From Halothece sp964463655 (GTDB lineage: Bacteria; Cyanobacteriota; Cyanobacteriia; Cyanobacteriales; Rubidibacteraceae), in NCBI GenBank assembly GCA_964463655.1, contig CAYXDG010000004.1, forward strand, positions 1-64,000: a stretch of DNA of 64,000 bases, read 5' to 3'. The notes beneath the pieces are model-generated. The model saw nothing but the letters and a program-made list of their open reading frames with translations. It was not told the origin of the DNA and did no database searches. Shown piece after piece: positions 15,725-25,600 of this stretch. The translations under genes and the position numbers were made by a program. Positions within the stretch are counted from its first letter, which is position 1. Each line of letters starts with the position of its first letter.

Positions 15725-17407
15725 ATGCTTTTCTCTAATCAATCAATCTTATTTACACAACTGCCAAAGTTACTAGCTCAGTCTGGAAACTCGGTCACTG
15801 ATCTGGTGACAAAAGTGCTACAGGACTCCACAAGTTTTGTTTATGCAATCTTAATCTTAGTTGTGGGATGGCTCGTGGCTTTGGGGGTATCACGTCTTGT
15901 CCGTAACCTGCTCAAAAAAACTGACATTGATAACCGTATTGCCACTTGGTTGACTGGACAACAGGGAGACGAACCGATCCCGATCGAAAAGTGGACGGCG
16001 AACATCGTTTATTGGCTGATTATTTTATTTGTCGTCGTTGCTGCTTTACAACGCTTGCAATTAGAAGCGGTTTCTGAACCTCTCAATACCCTGCTCAATG
16101 AAATCACTGGTTTCTTGCCTCAAATTGGTGCTGCTGCCATTCTCCTTGGCGTTGCTTGGTTACTTGCCACATTAGTCAAGATAATTGTGATTCGAGTTTT
16201 ACGTACTTTCCAGCTTGATCAGCGTTTTGGGGAACAAACTGGTAATACAGATAGTGAACTTGCCCTGAGTGAAACCATTGGCAACACCCTCTACTGGTTT
16301 ATCTTCTTGTTGTTTCTACCTTCGATTCTGAGCACCCTACAACTCGAAGGAACCTTACGTCCTGTGCAAGAGTTAGTAAACCGCATTCTCTCGATTCTGC
16401 CCAATATTCTGGCAGCTATTTTAATCGTGATTATTGGCTGGTTGATTGCTCAAGTGGTACGGAAAGTAGTCACCAATCTTTTGGCAAGTACAGGGACGGA
16501 TCAAATTGGCAATCGTTTTGGGTTAGTGGGAGATGACCAAACACAATCCCTATCTTGGATTATTGGCACATTAGTTTATGTGTTGATTTTAATTCCTGTG
16601 GCGATCGCTGGCTTAGAAGCACTCAAAATCCAAGCAATTTCCCAACCTGCGATCGCGATGCTCGATCAGATTTTGGTCACACTTCCCAGAGTGTTCACCT
16701 CCGTCTTGGTCTTAATTATTGCCTACTTACTCGCTCAATATATTTCTGAATTTGTTAGCAGCATTCTCTCTAACATTGGATTTGATGATCTCTTTTCTTG
16801 GTTAGGCTTAGAACAAACCACAACCGAAACAGAAGAGGAAAGCCCCGATTTATCTAAAGCAAGAGAAGAAGGGAGTCTTCTTTCTTGGTTAGGCTTAGAA
16901 CAAACCACAACCGAAACAGAAGCAAGAGAAGAAGGGAGTCGTCCTCAAATCCAACAACGTAGTCCTTCCGAATTAATGGGAATCATTGTTGTTGTGGGGA
17001 TTATGCTGTTTGCAGCCCTTGCTGCAGTGGATATCCTACAAATTCCCGCTTTGACTGAATTGGTAAGTGGCATTGTTGTCGTTTCGGGAAGAATTATTGC
17101 TGGTTTGATTGTCTTTGGCATCGGCTTATACTTTGCTAATCTCTCCTTTAGACTGATTCTTAGTTCTGGAATGCAGCAAAGTCGTACCTTGGCGCAAGCA
17201 GCACGAATTGTCGCTATTGCCTTTAGTTTAGCTCTAGGATTAGAACAAATTGGTATTGCCCCCAACATTGTTAACTTAGCCTTTGGTTTACTCTTAGGTT
17301 CAATTGCTGTCGCGATCGCCCTAGCATTTGGTTTAGGCGCTCGTGAAATTGCCGCCGAACAAGTCCGCGAATGGCTCAATAACTTTAAATCCAATCAAGA
17401 CAGTTAA
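15725..17407 (+). CDS. mechanosensitive-channel-like protein with repeated conserved TM helices
   Basis: A 560-residue membrane protein built from repeated conserved-TM-helix units of the MscS-related kind (ILILVVGWLVALGVSRLVRNLLKKT near 42; IVIIGWLIAQVVRKVVTNLL near 236; VLIIAYLLAQYISEFVSSIL near 336; IVFGIGLYFANLSFRLILSS near 463), each followed by a short amphipathic stretch and an LxxxTG-type linker. The ending AIALAFGLGAREIAAEQVREWL is typical. A full MscS beta domain is not evident. A cytoplasmic-looking acidic linker (about 357-415) contains a recent internal duplication. A strong terminator follows. Osmotic role inferred. Confidence 0.7.
   Translation: MLFSNQSILFTQLPKLLAQSGNSVTDLVTKVLQDSTSFVYAILILVVGWLVALGVSRLVRNLLKKTDIDNRIATWLTGQQGDEPIPIEKWTANIVYWLIILFVVVAALQRLQLEAVSEPLNTLLNEITGFLPQIGAAAILLGVAWLLATLVKIIVIRVLRTFQLDQRFGEQTGNTDSELALSETIGNTLYWFIFLLFLPSILSTLQLEGTLRPVQELVNRILSILPNILAAILIVIIGWLIAQVVRKVVTNLLASTGTDQIGNRFGLVGDDQTQSLSWIIGTLVYVLILIPVAIAGLEALKIQAISQPAIAMLDQILVTLPRVFTSVLVLIIAYLLAQYISEFVSSILSNIGFDDLFSWLGLEQTTTETEEESPDLSKAREEGSLLSWLGLEQTTTETEAREEGSRPQIQQRSPSELMGIIVVVGIMLFAALAAVDILQIPALTELVSGIVVVSGRIIAGLIVFGIGLYFANLSFRLILSSGMQQSRTLAQAARIVAIAFSLALGLEQIGIAPNIVNLAFGLLLGSIAVAIALAFGLGAREIAAEQVREWLNNFKSNQDS
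16794..16940 (+). repeat. in-frame internal tandem duplication in the channel-like gene
   Basis: A 41-nt tract at 16794-16834 recurs exactly at 16881-16921 (SWLGLEQTTTETE twice), and the 19-nt tract at 16859-16877 recurs at 16922-16940. The second copy lacks a 24-nt internal piece (8 codons), so this is an 87-bp duplication later trimmed in frame. Confidence 0.9.
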
Positions 17408-17432
17408 AATTTAATGTTTGAGTTAGATGTCT

Positions 17433-17472
17433 GCCCGACGAATCTTTTTATCTGGATATGTCGGGCTTTTTT
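17433..17472 (+). terminator. rho-independent terminator after the channel-like gene
   Basis: GCCCGAC (17433-17439) and GTCGGGC (17460-17466) form a perfect 7-bp stem, followed by six T. It is 26 bp past the stop codon. Confidence 0.85.
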
Positions 17473-17586
17473 GTGACAAATTAAACAAAAGGGTCTAAAA
17501 TTCCCAATAGCCAAGTTTTACCTACTCCCAACCCCCAAGAATTAGGAGAAATTCAACGACTTTGGCAAAGAGCAACAAATGATCTC

Positions 17587-18180
17587 TTATTTCTGAAGAA
17601 ACAGGGCGATCGCCCTATTAAAATCCTGCTCTTGTACACAACGAATGAATAAAAATAAATCAAGCTCAGGTAAAAGTTGACTCTGAGATTGTTGTTGATA
17701 CTGGTTATTAATTAACGAATAGATCACTAAAGAATTATTCTGCCAAAACCACACTTCTGGAATTTTTAAGCGCTGATAAATCCCTAAACCATCTATCCCC
17801 CCACTGGTCACAATCACTTCGATCGCTAAATCTGGAAACTCCTTTTCAACAGCGAGACAATAGCTTTCATCAGGTTCTTTTCCTCCTCGTTGACTTTCTT
17901 TTCGGAATGTGGTAGAACCAAGAGGATAAAAGGTAATGCTTTGCTGAATTAAGTAGGTTTCTAAAAGAATTGCAAGGCGTTTTTTGATGGCTTCATGAGC
18001 GCGACTCGGAGACAAAATAATTAGTGTTCCATCTAAATAACTCATCCGATAAGCATTATGATCCCTTTGATGAGTCATCAATTTTTCATAACTTTTCCAG
18101 CTAACTCCTGTGGTGACAGTTAGTTCTTCGCGATCATCATGATCAATAAGTGCTAAAAGTTTGCTGGCATCCGTTACCAT
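17587..18180 (-). CDS. Uma2-family (DUF820) endonuclease-like protein
   Basis: A 197-residue Uma2 protein of a divergent branch: MSYLDGTLIILSPSRAHEAIKKRLAILLE near the N-terminus, EPDESYCL (Asp), DLAIEVIVTSGG (Glu) and RLKIPEVWFWQNNSLVIYSL. The usual E-x-x-S is IVTSGG and the WLIDP strand is VWFWQNN, as in the second large subgroup of cyanobacterial DUF820 proteins. Third Uma2 gene in the window. Function unsettled. Confidence 0.82.
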   Translation of the reverse strand: MVTDASKLLALIDHDDREELTVTTGVSWKSYEKLMTHQRDHNAYRMSYLDGTLIILSPSRAHEAIKKRLAILLETYLIQQSITFYPLGSTTFRKESQRGGKEPDESYCLAVEKEFPDLAIEVIVTSGGIDGLGIYQRLKIPEVWFWQNNSLVIYSLINNQYQQQSQSQLLPELDLFLFIRCVQEQDFNRAIALFLQK

Positions 18181-18229
18181 CAGTTTATTCTTATAAAGAT
18201 AAAAATTAATCGAGAAAGTAGTTCCTTAA

Positions 18230-18601
18230 TCATTCCTGATCAATGCTAACAGCACCAGCACCCGTTTGAGTCAGTAATAATAAACCACCAATTAATCCTA
18301 AGTTTTTCAAAAAGGGAATGACTTCACTGCCATCTGTCCAAAATGGGTGGAAAACTAGCGTTGTCGGGATGAGAAAAACAATTAAAATAATTGCTCCCCA
18401 TTGTACCTTAAACCCTAGCAACAGTGAAATTGCACCAACAATCTGAAAGATGACATTTCCCGCTAACAATAGAGCAGGGAATGGTAATCCCATCTCAGCC
18501 ATTCTTTCTTGAGTTGCTGCAAAGTCAGAGAAGTTGCCAAAAGAGCCATAAAAGAAAATTAAACAGAGACAAATGCGACCAAAAAGGGGAATGTAACTCA
18601 T
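18230..18601 (-). CDS. DoxX-family membrane protein
   Basis: A 123-residue protein with four hydrophobic helices and the DoxX pattern: an early R in PLFGRICLCLIFFYGSF, MGLPFPALLLAGNVIFQIVGAISLLLG, and HPFWTDGSEVIPFLKNLGLIGGLLLL, where the conserved FLKNLGLIGGLL closes the family. DoxX proteins are membrane proteins of mostly undefined redox or lipid-related roles. The gene stands between Uma2 and uvrB, all on the minus strand, 72 bp from uvrB. Confidence 0.85.
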   Translation of the reverse strand: MSYIPLFGRICLCLIFFYGSFGNFSDFAATQERMAEMGLPFPALLLAGNVIFQIVGAISLLLGFKVQWGAIILIVFLIPTTLVFHPFWTDGSEVIPFLKNLGLIGGLLLLTQTGAGAVSIDQE

Positions 18602-18673
18602 GATAAAAATTTTGTTTAATCAGCTATATTTAGTCTAGCTCAAAATCTTTGATCAAGACAACATTTCATGGGG

Positions 18674-20671
18674 TTAATGTCTCAATAATTTCTCTCGCAA
18701 GCCTTTAACCCGATCGCGCAAACTTGCTGCTTTTTCAAACTCTAAATTCTCCGCAGCTTGTTTCATTTCTGCTTCGAGTTGTTCGACCAGTTGTGGAATT
18801 TTATCTAAAGGCAAATCATCCGCTTGTTCATAAACCATTTGTAATTCTTCAGCATTCAAGCGCCGAGAAATATCCAGAAAGGCGAGAATTGAGTTATTTT
18901 GTTTTTTGATAATGGGCTGTGGTGTGATGCCATGTTTTTCATTGTATTCAACTTGAACTTTTCGCCGTCGTTCTGTTTCTTGAATCGCCTTTTCCATGCT
19001 ATCTGTGAGGTTATCTGCATATAAAATTGCTTGTCCTTCCACATGACGCGCAGCACGTCCAATAGTTTGAATCAGCGATCGCGCAGACCGTAAAAACCCT
19101 TCTTTATCTGCATCTAAAATGGCGACTAAAGACACTTCTGGTAAGTCTAAACCTTCCCTTAATAAGTTAACGCCAATGAGAACATCAAACTTTCCTTGTC
19201 TCAAATCTTGTAAAATTTCGATCCGTTCAATGGAGTGAATTTCTGAATGTAGATAACGGACTCGGATATCTCTTTCTTGACAGTATTCCGTTAAATCTTC
19301 CGCCATGCGTTTGGTTAAAGTCGTAACTAAAACCCGTTCATTTTTCTCCGTGCGTTCTTTAATTTCTCCTAAGAGATCGTCAATTTGTCCTTCTGTTGGA
19401 CGGACAAAAATCTGGGGGTCAAGGACACCAGTAGGACGAATAATCTGTTCAATAATATTTCCTTGTGAGACTTCAATTTCCCAATCGCCGGGAGTCGCAG
19501 AAACCAAGATACATTGATTCACTTTCTGCCAAAATTCTTCTGATTTTAAAGGTCGATTATCCGCAGCACTAGGAAGACGAAACCCATGTTCAATCAAAAC
19601 TTTTTTCCGCGATTGATCGCCATTATACATTCCCCTTAATTGGGGAACGCTCACGTGAGATTCATCGACAACTAATAGCCAATCATCAGGGAAATAATCC
19701 ACTAAACACTCTGGGGGGTCACCCGCATTTCTTCCTGCTAAATGACGGGAATAATTTTCCACACCATTACAATAACCCACTTCTCTTAAAAGTTCTAAAT
19801 CATACTTAGTTCGCTGTTCTAACCGTTGTGCTTCTAAGAGTTTCCCTTCATTTTCTAACTCGACTAAGCGCTGTTTTAATTCTGATTCAATCTTCTCACA
19901 GGCTGCTTCTAACTGTTCATCTGGCGTGACAAAGTGACGCGCTGGATATAAATTAACTCCCTTTAAGCTGCTTAAAACTTCGCCAGTGGTTGGGTCAATA
20001 TAGCGCAGCGCATCAATTTCATCCCCGAAAAATTCAACCCGAATAATGCGGTCTTCATAAGCTGGAACAATTTCTAAAACATCTCCTTTGAGACGAAACC
20101 TTCCTCTTTGTAATTCGGTGTCATTGCGAGAGTATTGAACCGAAACTAAATCCCTTAATAATTGACGCTGATCGATTTCTTCTCCTAACCGTAATGGAAT
20201 GGCTGCTTTTAGATATTCACTGGGCATTCCTAAGCCATAAATACAACTAATTGAAGCGACAACAATGACATCTTTACGTTCAAACAGCGATCGCGTTGCT
20301 GAATGTCGTAACATATCAATTTCATCATTAATGGATGCTGATTTTTCGATGTAAGTATCAGAAACTGGAAGATAGGCTTCTGGTTGATAATAATCGTAAT
20401 AGCTGATAAAATATTCTACAGCATTGTTCGGAAAAAACTCTCGTAACTCATTGCATAATTGAGCAGCTAAAGTTTTATTATGGGCGAGGACTAAAGTGGG
20501 TTTACCAATTTTTTCAATCACATGAGCAACGGTATAAGTTTTTCCTGTTCCTGTTGCGCCGAGGAGAGTTTGGTAACGATGATTGTTCTCTAGGGATTGG
20601 GTTAATTGCGCGATCGCCTTTGGTTGATCCCCTGTGGGTTGATAAGAAGATTGTAGTTGAAATTTTGACAT
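18674..20671 (-). CDS. uvrB: excinuclease ABC subunit B
   Basis: A full-length 665-residue UvrB. Walker A GATGTGKTYT lies near residue 40, the beta-hairpin YYDYYQPEAYLP near 95, Walker B with DESHVS near 340, helicase motif VTTLTKRMAEDL, GVNLLREGLDLPEV, and the C-terminal UvrC-binding UVR motif with LEFEKAASLRDRVKGLR. It verifies DNA damage with UvrA and recruits UvrC in nucleotide excision repair. Length and all motifs are normal. The gene starts 53 bp from the divergent cupin gene. Confidence 0.98.
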   Translation of the reverse strand: MSKFQLQSSYQPTGDQPKAIAQLTQSLENNHRYQTLLGATGTGKTYTVAHVIEKIGKPTLVLAHNKTLAAQLCNELREFFPNNAVEYFISYYDYYQPEAYLPVSDTYIEKSASINDEIDMLRHSATRSLFERKDVIVVASISCIYGLGMPSEYLKAAIPLRLGEEIDQRQLLRDLVSVQYSRNDTELQRGRFRLKGDVLEIVPAYEDRIIRVEFFGDEIDALRYIDPTTGEVLSSLKGVNLYPARHFVTPDEQLEAACEKIESELKQRLVELENEGKLLEAQRLEQRTKYDLELLREVGYCNGVENYSRHLAGRNAGDPPECLVDYFPDDWLLVVDESHVSVPQLRGMYNGDQSRKKVLIEHGFRLPSAADNRPLKSEEFWQKVNQCILVSATPGDWEIEVSQGNIIEQIIRPTGVLDPQIFVRPTEGQIDDLLGEIKERTEKNERVLVTTLTKRMAEDLTEYCQERDIRVRYLHSEIHSIERIEILQDLRQGKFDVLIGVNLLREGLDLPEVSLVAILDADKEGFLRSARSLIQTIGRAARHVEGQAILYADNLTDSMEKAIQETERRRKVQVEYNEKHGITPQPIIKKQNNSILAFLDISRRLNAEELQMVYEQADDLPLDKIPQLVEQLEAEMKQAAENLEFEKAASLRDRVKGLREKLLRH

Positions 20672-20724
20672 ATTATCTCAGCCAGTTGTCTAAGGTTAAA
20701 TTAGAAATATTAATAAAATCAACG

Positions 20725-21231
20725 ATGAATGATTTACCCATTAAGTTATTAAACCAAGACCTAATCAACACTGTCGCAGAAGCTGCAAAAAATAGTAAAC
20801 GGTTGCGGAAAAATTATAACTTCCATGAACTTCCAGACAAAGTACAACGTTTCATTAACATTATGCAACCAGGAACCTATGTTCGCCCACATCGCCACAC
20901 TCGTTCAGAAGACATAAATGGCTTTGAATTTTTTCTCGCCTTACAAGGAAAAATTGGGGTTTTATTATTCAATGAACAAGGTGAAGTGATCCATCAAGAA
21001 AAACTCAGTCCCCAAGACAATAATTATGGCCTTGAAATCGCAGAAGGAACTTTTCACACCCTTGTTGCTTTAGCGCCAAACACGGTTATGTTTGAGTTGA
21101 AAGAGGGTCCCTACATTCCCAGCAGCGACAAAGACTTTCTTTCTGCCTTTCCCCCTGAAGGAACGTCCGAAGCAAAAACTCAAGTTAAAGCCTGGGAGTC
21201 CTTATTTGCCGAGTCTCACCCAAAACGATAA
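20725..21231 (+). CDS. WbuC-family cupin metalloprotein
   Basis: A 168-residue cupin of the WbuC type: MQPGTYVRPHRHTRSED carries the metal-binding HxH motif near 54, EFFLALQGKIGVLLF forms the barrel strands and GLEIAEGTFHTLVAL supplies the late His. WbuC relatives are often found near lipopolysaccharide or O-antigen genes; the reaction is not known. The ATG at 20725 is preferred: an upstream extension would run into uvrB and lacks cupin homology. Divergent from uvrB. Confidence 0.82.
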   Translation: MNDLPIKLLNQDLINTVAEAAKNSKRLRKNYNFHELPDKVQRFINIMQPGTYVRPHRHTRSEDINGFEFFLALQGKIGVLLFNEQGEVIHQEKLSPQDNNYGLEIAEGTFHTLVALAPNTVMFELKEGPYIPSSDKDFLSAFPPEGTSEAKTQVKAWESLFAESHPKR

Positions 21232-21416
21232 ACTTTTCTAATTGGTGCGATCAGATTTTCTCAGTTATAAGAATCGTTAATTTTGTGCCATCAGACCAGA
21301 AATTCCTATAATGGAGGTAAATTAAAAGAAAACATAAAAGATTAGAATCAGTAACGGAAAACATAAGCTGTCTTCAATATCCCACAAATCGGGAAGACAA
21401 TCAAAAGGAAACTATT

Positions 21417-21842
21417 ATGACTGAAGCACAAGCCCAAGAATTTGCGACTTTAGAAGCGGAAAAAGAACAACAGACTGCGGAAGCACCCTCAGAGAATAAA
21501 CCCGCCACAGGAAGTCAAGAATCCCTCGCTCTGAAAATGATCGGCGATCGCCCTGTCAGTGGCGGAAAACTGGAAATCGCTGGAACTTTCCGCACAATGG
21601 GCGGCGATCGCCCCATTCTCGCGAGTAAAATCAACGTTGTAGAAACTTTTCGCACAATGGGAGGAGACCGTCCTGTCTTTGCGAGTCAGTTACCCACAGT
21701 TGGAAATTTCTACTCTTCAGGAAGTCGTCCCATTGGTGCGAGTACCCTGAAAATTAACGAAACTTATTCTAACTTCGGAAACCGTCCTATTGCGTCTAAT
21801 CAGATTGATGACCCAACTTTGCTAATGGGCTACATTGACTAA
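21417..21842 (+). CDS. 20-residue repeat protein (GDRPxxAS repeats), unknown function
   Basis: A 141-residue protein. After an acidic Gln/Glu-rich head (1-40) come five repeats of about 20 residues starting at residues 43, 63, 83, 102 and 121, with the pattern G-[DNS]-R-P-[VI]-x-[AG]-S, six variable residues, then [EG]-[TN]-[FY] and a final G. The first three units are closest to each other (TFRTMGGDRP twice), showing recent expansion. There is no signal peptide or membrane helix. The upstream GGAAACTATT gives a weak ribosome site, and a terminator follows. I do not recognise the family; a structural or scaffold role is only a guess. Confidence 0.7.
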   Translation: MTEAQAQEFATLEAEKEQQTAEAPSENKPATGSQESLALKMIGDRPVSGGKLEIAGTFRTMGGDRPILASKINVVETFRTMGGDRPVFASQLPTVGNFYSSGSRPIGASTLKINETYSNFGNRPIASNQIDDPTLLMGYID

Positions 21843-21881
21843 TTTTAAACCGCAAAAGTCTAACTTGTGAATGAGTTCATT

Positions 21882-21911
21882 CTCCCTTGTTTTTTGACAA
21901 GGGAGTTTTTT
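21882..21911 (+). terminator. rho-independent terminator after the repeat protein gene
   Basis: CTCCCTTGT (21882-21890) pairs perfectly with ACAAGGGAG (21897-21905) across a 6-nt loop and is followed by six T, 40 bp beyond the stop. Confidence 0.9.
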
Positions 21912-22144
21912 GATTTCCTGATTTGTTGTCAGGTAAAAAAAACAAACGAATGATCAACCGACCCAGGTTTGGGGGACAAAGCCATGTAGCATTCTTTTTG
22001 GTATTTCATATTACGTCGAGGGAGGGAAGAAGGATGATCGCGCTTTTGCTACCTTAAAGAAAAAACAATTTATCTCCTGAATCAGGCAGAAACACGATTA
22101 TCTATTTATTTTAATAATTTTTTAAGAAGCAAATATAGTCAGCA
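21912..22144. other. gene-free stretch before the 143-residue gene
   Basis: After the terminator, about 230 bp hold no open frame of note. The AT-rich part from 22080 onward is the likely promoter region of the gene at 22145. No repeat or structured RNA is evident. Confidence 0.4.
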
Positions 22145-22576
22145 ATGGATCAGCAATATCAATTCCAAAAACAACAACTGAAAGACAATATTTTTCTGGA
22201 AAACATCCCGAGTTTCCAACATCAGCAACCTAACAAAAATATGGGTAAACCAGCATCAACAATCGAACGGGAGTTAAAGCAAGTTATCCCAAAAATTAGC
22301 GAAGAACAACGCTTTAGTTTAGCGCAACAGTTGCTGAAACAACTCAACACTCGGGAAGTGAAAACGAAAACCCTACAACAAACCCTCTCCCTCTCCACAA
22401 CTGACCCGCAACAAATGAGTTCCGAAGAAATCAGTAAAGTTGCGACCTACGCTTATCAATACTATCCTGATATATTCCAAACTGTTCTCACCCAACCCAA
22501 TCTTGTCCAATTCTTAACCAATCCGATTTTATCCGCGATCGTTGGTATCATGGCTGCTAGGTGGCTTGATCAGTGA
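22145..22576 (+). CDS. hypothetical helical protein
   Basis: A 143-residue protein. The first 35 residues are Gln/Asn-rich. Residues 38-70 (ERELKQVIPKISEEQRFSLAQQLLKQL) and 85-110 (SSEEISKVATYAYQYYPDIFQTVL) look like amphipathic helices, and a hydrophobic C-terminal segment (PILSAIVGIMAARWLDQ) could anchor it in a membrane. No family recognised. The stop falls in a dispersed GATCAGTGACCAGTTA repeat. It is 47 bp upstream of the TamB-like gene and may be cotranscribed. Confidence 0.55.
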   Translation: MDQQYQFQKQQLKDNIFLENIPSFQHQQPNKNMGKPASTIERELKQVIPKISEEQRFSLAQQLLKQLNTREVKTKTLQQTLSLSTTDPQQMSSEEISKVATYAYQYYPDIFQTVLTQPNLVQFLTNPILSAIVGIMAARWLDQ

Positions 22577-22623
22577 CCAGTTAGAGGCTAACAATTATTA
22601 ATGATTAATGATTAATTATTCAA

Positions 22624-25600
22624 ATGACCTATCAGCAGAATTCTCCCCCAGACTCTCCCGAAAAAGAGTCTCCCTCACAGGAGTCTCCGCAACCGAAACC
22701 CCCTCGACTTTGGCTGCGATCGCTATTCATTCTAACATTACTCGTCATTGGCGGGGGAATTAGTTACAGCTGGTATTTTGTTTATTATCGACTCTCTCCC
22801 CTTGTCGCAGAGAGTTTGAGTAAACTGTTCGATCGTTCTGTGGAAATTGGAAATGTCGAAACTGTTTCTTTATCGTCTCTCAGATTTGGAACAAGCGCCA
22901 TTCCCGCAACTGAAAACCGATCTGAGAAAATAACCGTTTCCGCAATTCAGGTAAATTTTACCCTACTGAAGTTAATCACTCAACAAACCCTAGAATTAGA
23001 TGTTACTCTCATTAAACCAGATGTTGAAATTCAGCAAACTCAAACAGGAAAATGGATTACCACAGAGATTATTGAACAACCCCTTGGTCTCATTGAGATT
23101 AAACTAGAAACCCTCAACGCAGAAGATGCAAAAATTGCCCTCTCTCCTCGCAATGAAGCGGGAAATCTTCAGCCACCTGTTAATTTTACCCTTCCTGAAT
23201 TTAAAAGTCAATTTTTAGAGAATGGTCAACGGATTCCTTTTCAATTAAATGATTTATCTGTGGTTAATGGCGAAGGAAAGGTTGACATCAAAGGAGAATC
23301 GCGAGTCGAAGCTGGAGAAGTTGATTTCAAAATCATGACCGATCAATTAGCAATTGGTGAGTTATCTAGATTAGTCACTTCTCCCGTTGATATTTTAGCG
23401 GGAACGATTGCGCTCAATGCGGAGACAAAACTATTTTTAGATGGCAGTCTTCCCACCTTTCAGGGAACAGCTAATCTCAATAATCTTACGGTAAAATCCG
23501 AGGAAATCAACACCCCCTTTACCAACACTAACGCGGAAATCCGTTTGGCGGAAAAAGACATTATTTTTGAAAAGTTTAGCACCGAGTTAGGAGAAGTTAA
23601 TGCGATCGCCCAAGGAAAGATTAATCTTGAAGAGGGATACAACTTAAATGCAGAAATCCAACCCACTGCGATCGCAAACCTCTTGAAATTAGCTGATTTA
23701 AAAACCAGCGACATTCCCATTAGCGGGAGCGTTCAAGCCAATATCGCTATCACAGGAGGATTAGAAAATCCCCAATTTAATATTACTGCAGAAAGTACCG
23801 AATCCACTCAACTCGATCAAATCAATCTTCGCAGTTTTGAAGGCAAAGTCTTCGTCAAAGGAAACAAGGTTACAGTTGAAAACTTCCAAGCAACCCCTCA
23901 GACAGGAGGAGAAATATCCGTCCAAGGAAATGTTAGTTTAACCGCCGAACAAAATGTTGATCTCGATGTACAATTCCAAGACATTTCAGGGGAAATCATT
24001 CGTCCTTATCAACCCAATCTTCCCGCAGATTTAGGAACATTAAATGGGTCGGGAACAATGACAGGATTATTAACTGATTTGCAAGCGATCGAAGCTGAAG
24101 GAACAGCTAAGATCAATATAGCTGATGGAGAAGTCACTTTCCCAAAACTTAACCTCTCAGATGGTCGTCTTCAAGCACAAATCGAGATCAATCAATTACA
24201 ACCCGAAAAACTCACAGATCAAGTTCCTCCTCAGTTCCAAGAACCGATTTCGGGAGAATTTAATCTTGATGCTACTTTAGCAGACTTTTCACCAGAAAAA
24301 CTTCGTATCACAGGACAAGGACAGTTAAATATTCCCCAAGGGAATTTAGCAGCAACCGAAGTAAGATTTCAAGATGGTCAGTTGGATGCTAATCTCAAAT
24401 TAACAGACATTCCTCTCCCTTGGATTGCTCCCGAAACCCCACCTGAATTAAACAATGAATTGTTATCCGCACAGTTTCAAGTTAGTGCAAATGTGGGAGA
24501 ATTTGATCTCAAGGAAATTGCAGGAACTGGTTCTGGTTCAATGACTATTAGTGGTAATAACCGCACTCAAGTTTCCTTTGACAATCTTCGTCTCAATCAA
24601 GGAAACTGGGAAGGGAATTTAGAGGTGGACAACCTGAAAATTTCTCAATTTGCGTCTAATCTTCCTAGTCAATTCCAAAATGCTCTCCTCAGTACCCAAT
24701 TAAGCGTTCAAGGGACATTAGAAGAGGTTAGTCCAAGCAGTATCAACGCTCAAGGAAGCGGGGAAATTCAGCAAATTTTAGGGGGAAGTATCACTGCCAA
24801 TATGATTCGCCTTGACGAGGGAGAGTTTAACCTGGCTGCTACTCCCAGAAATATCGCTCTATCCCAACTGTCTGACCAGTTAGAGGGAAGCGTTGGGGGA
24901 GAAGTCACCGTGAAAGGGAATCTAGACAATCTTACCCCTGCTGGACTGACAGGTCAAGCCAACTTAACCTTTCCTCAAGGGTTAGCAGTGATTAACCGTC
25001 CGTTGACAACTCGTCTGCGTTGGGATGGTGAACAACTGTTGATTCAAGAAGCACAGGCGGAAAAATTTTTTGCAGAGGGCGCGATCGCGCTAAACTTAGA
25101 TCAAGAAGGGACAAAAATTGTTGAACAGATCGATTTAAACGTTGATGCAGAACAATTAGACTTGTCTCAACTCCCCACTCCTGAAACAGTAAGAAACATT
25201 AATCTCCAAGGGTTTGCGAACCTATCAGGAAAGATTACAGGAACTCCCAATCAACCACAAGTCCAAGGAGACATTCTACTCCAAAACTTTGCTGTGGAGA
25301 GGTTTACATTTGATCCGCAAATGACAGGGACAATACAATTAAGTCCAGAACAGGGAGTAAATCTTAATCTCACAGGGAATACTCAAACCCCCGATCAAAT
25401 TCTCCTCACCTTTTCCTCTCCTCAAGAGAATAGCCTATTACCCCTCGAACCACAATCATTTAAGATTAAACGCGATCGCGCTACAGTATCAGGAACCAGA
25501 TCAGGAGAAGCACTAGATGTCAATGTCGAAAATATTCCCCTCGACCTCCTGAAAGATTTTACCCCGCTTCCCCCAGAATTTGCCCAGCAACCCGCCTCTG

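Noticed and set aside
16945..17394. 149-residue open frame antisense to the channel-like gene
   Set aside because: It lies entirely opposite a clear membrane-protein gene; its Ala/Thr/Lys-rich composition is the mirror of the hydrophobic codons.
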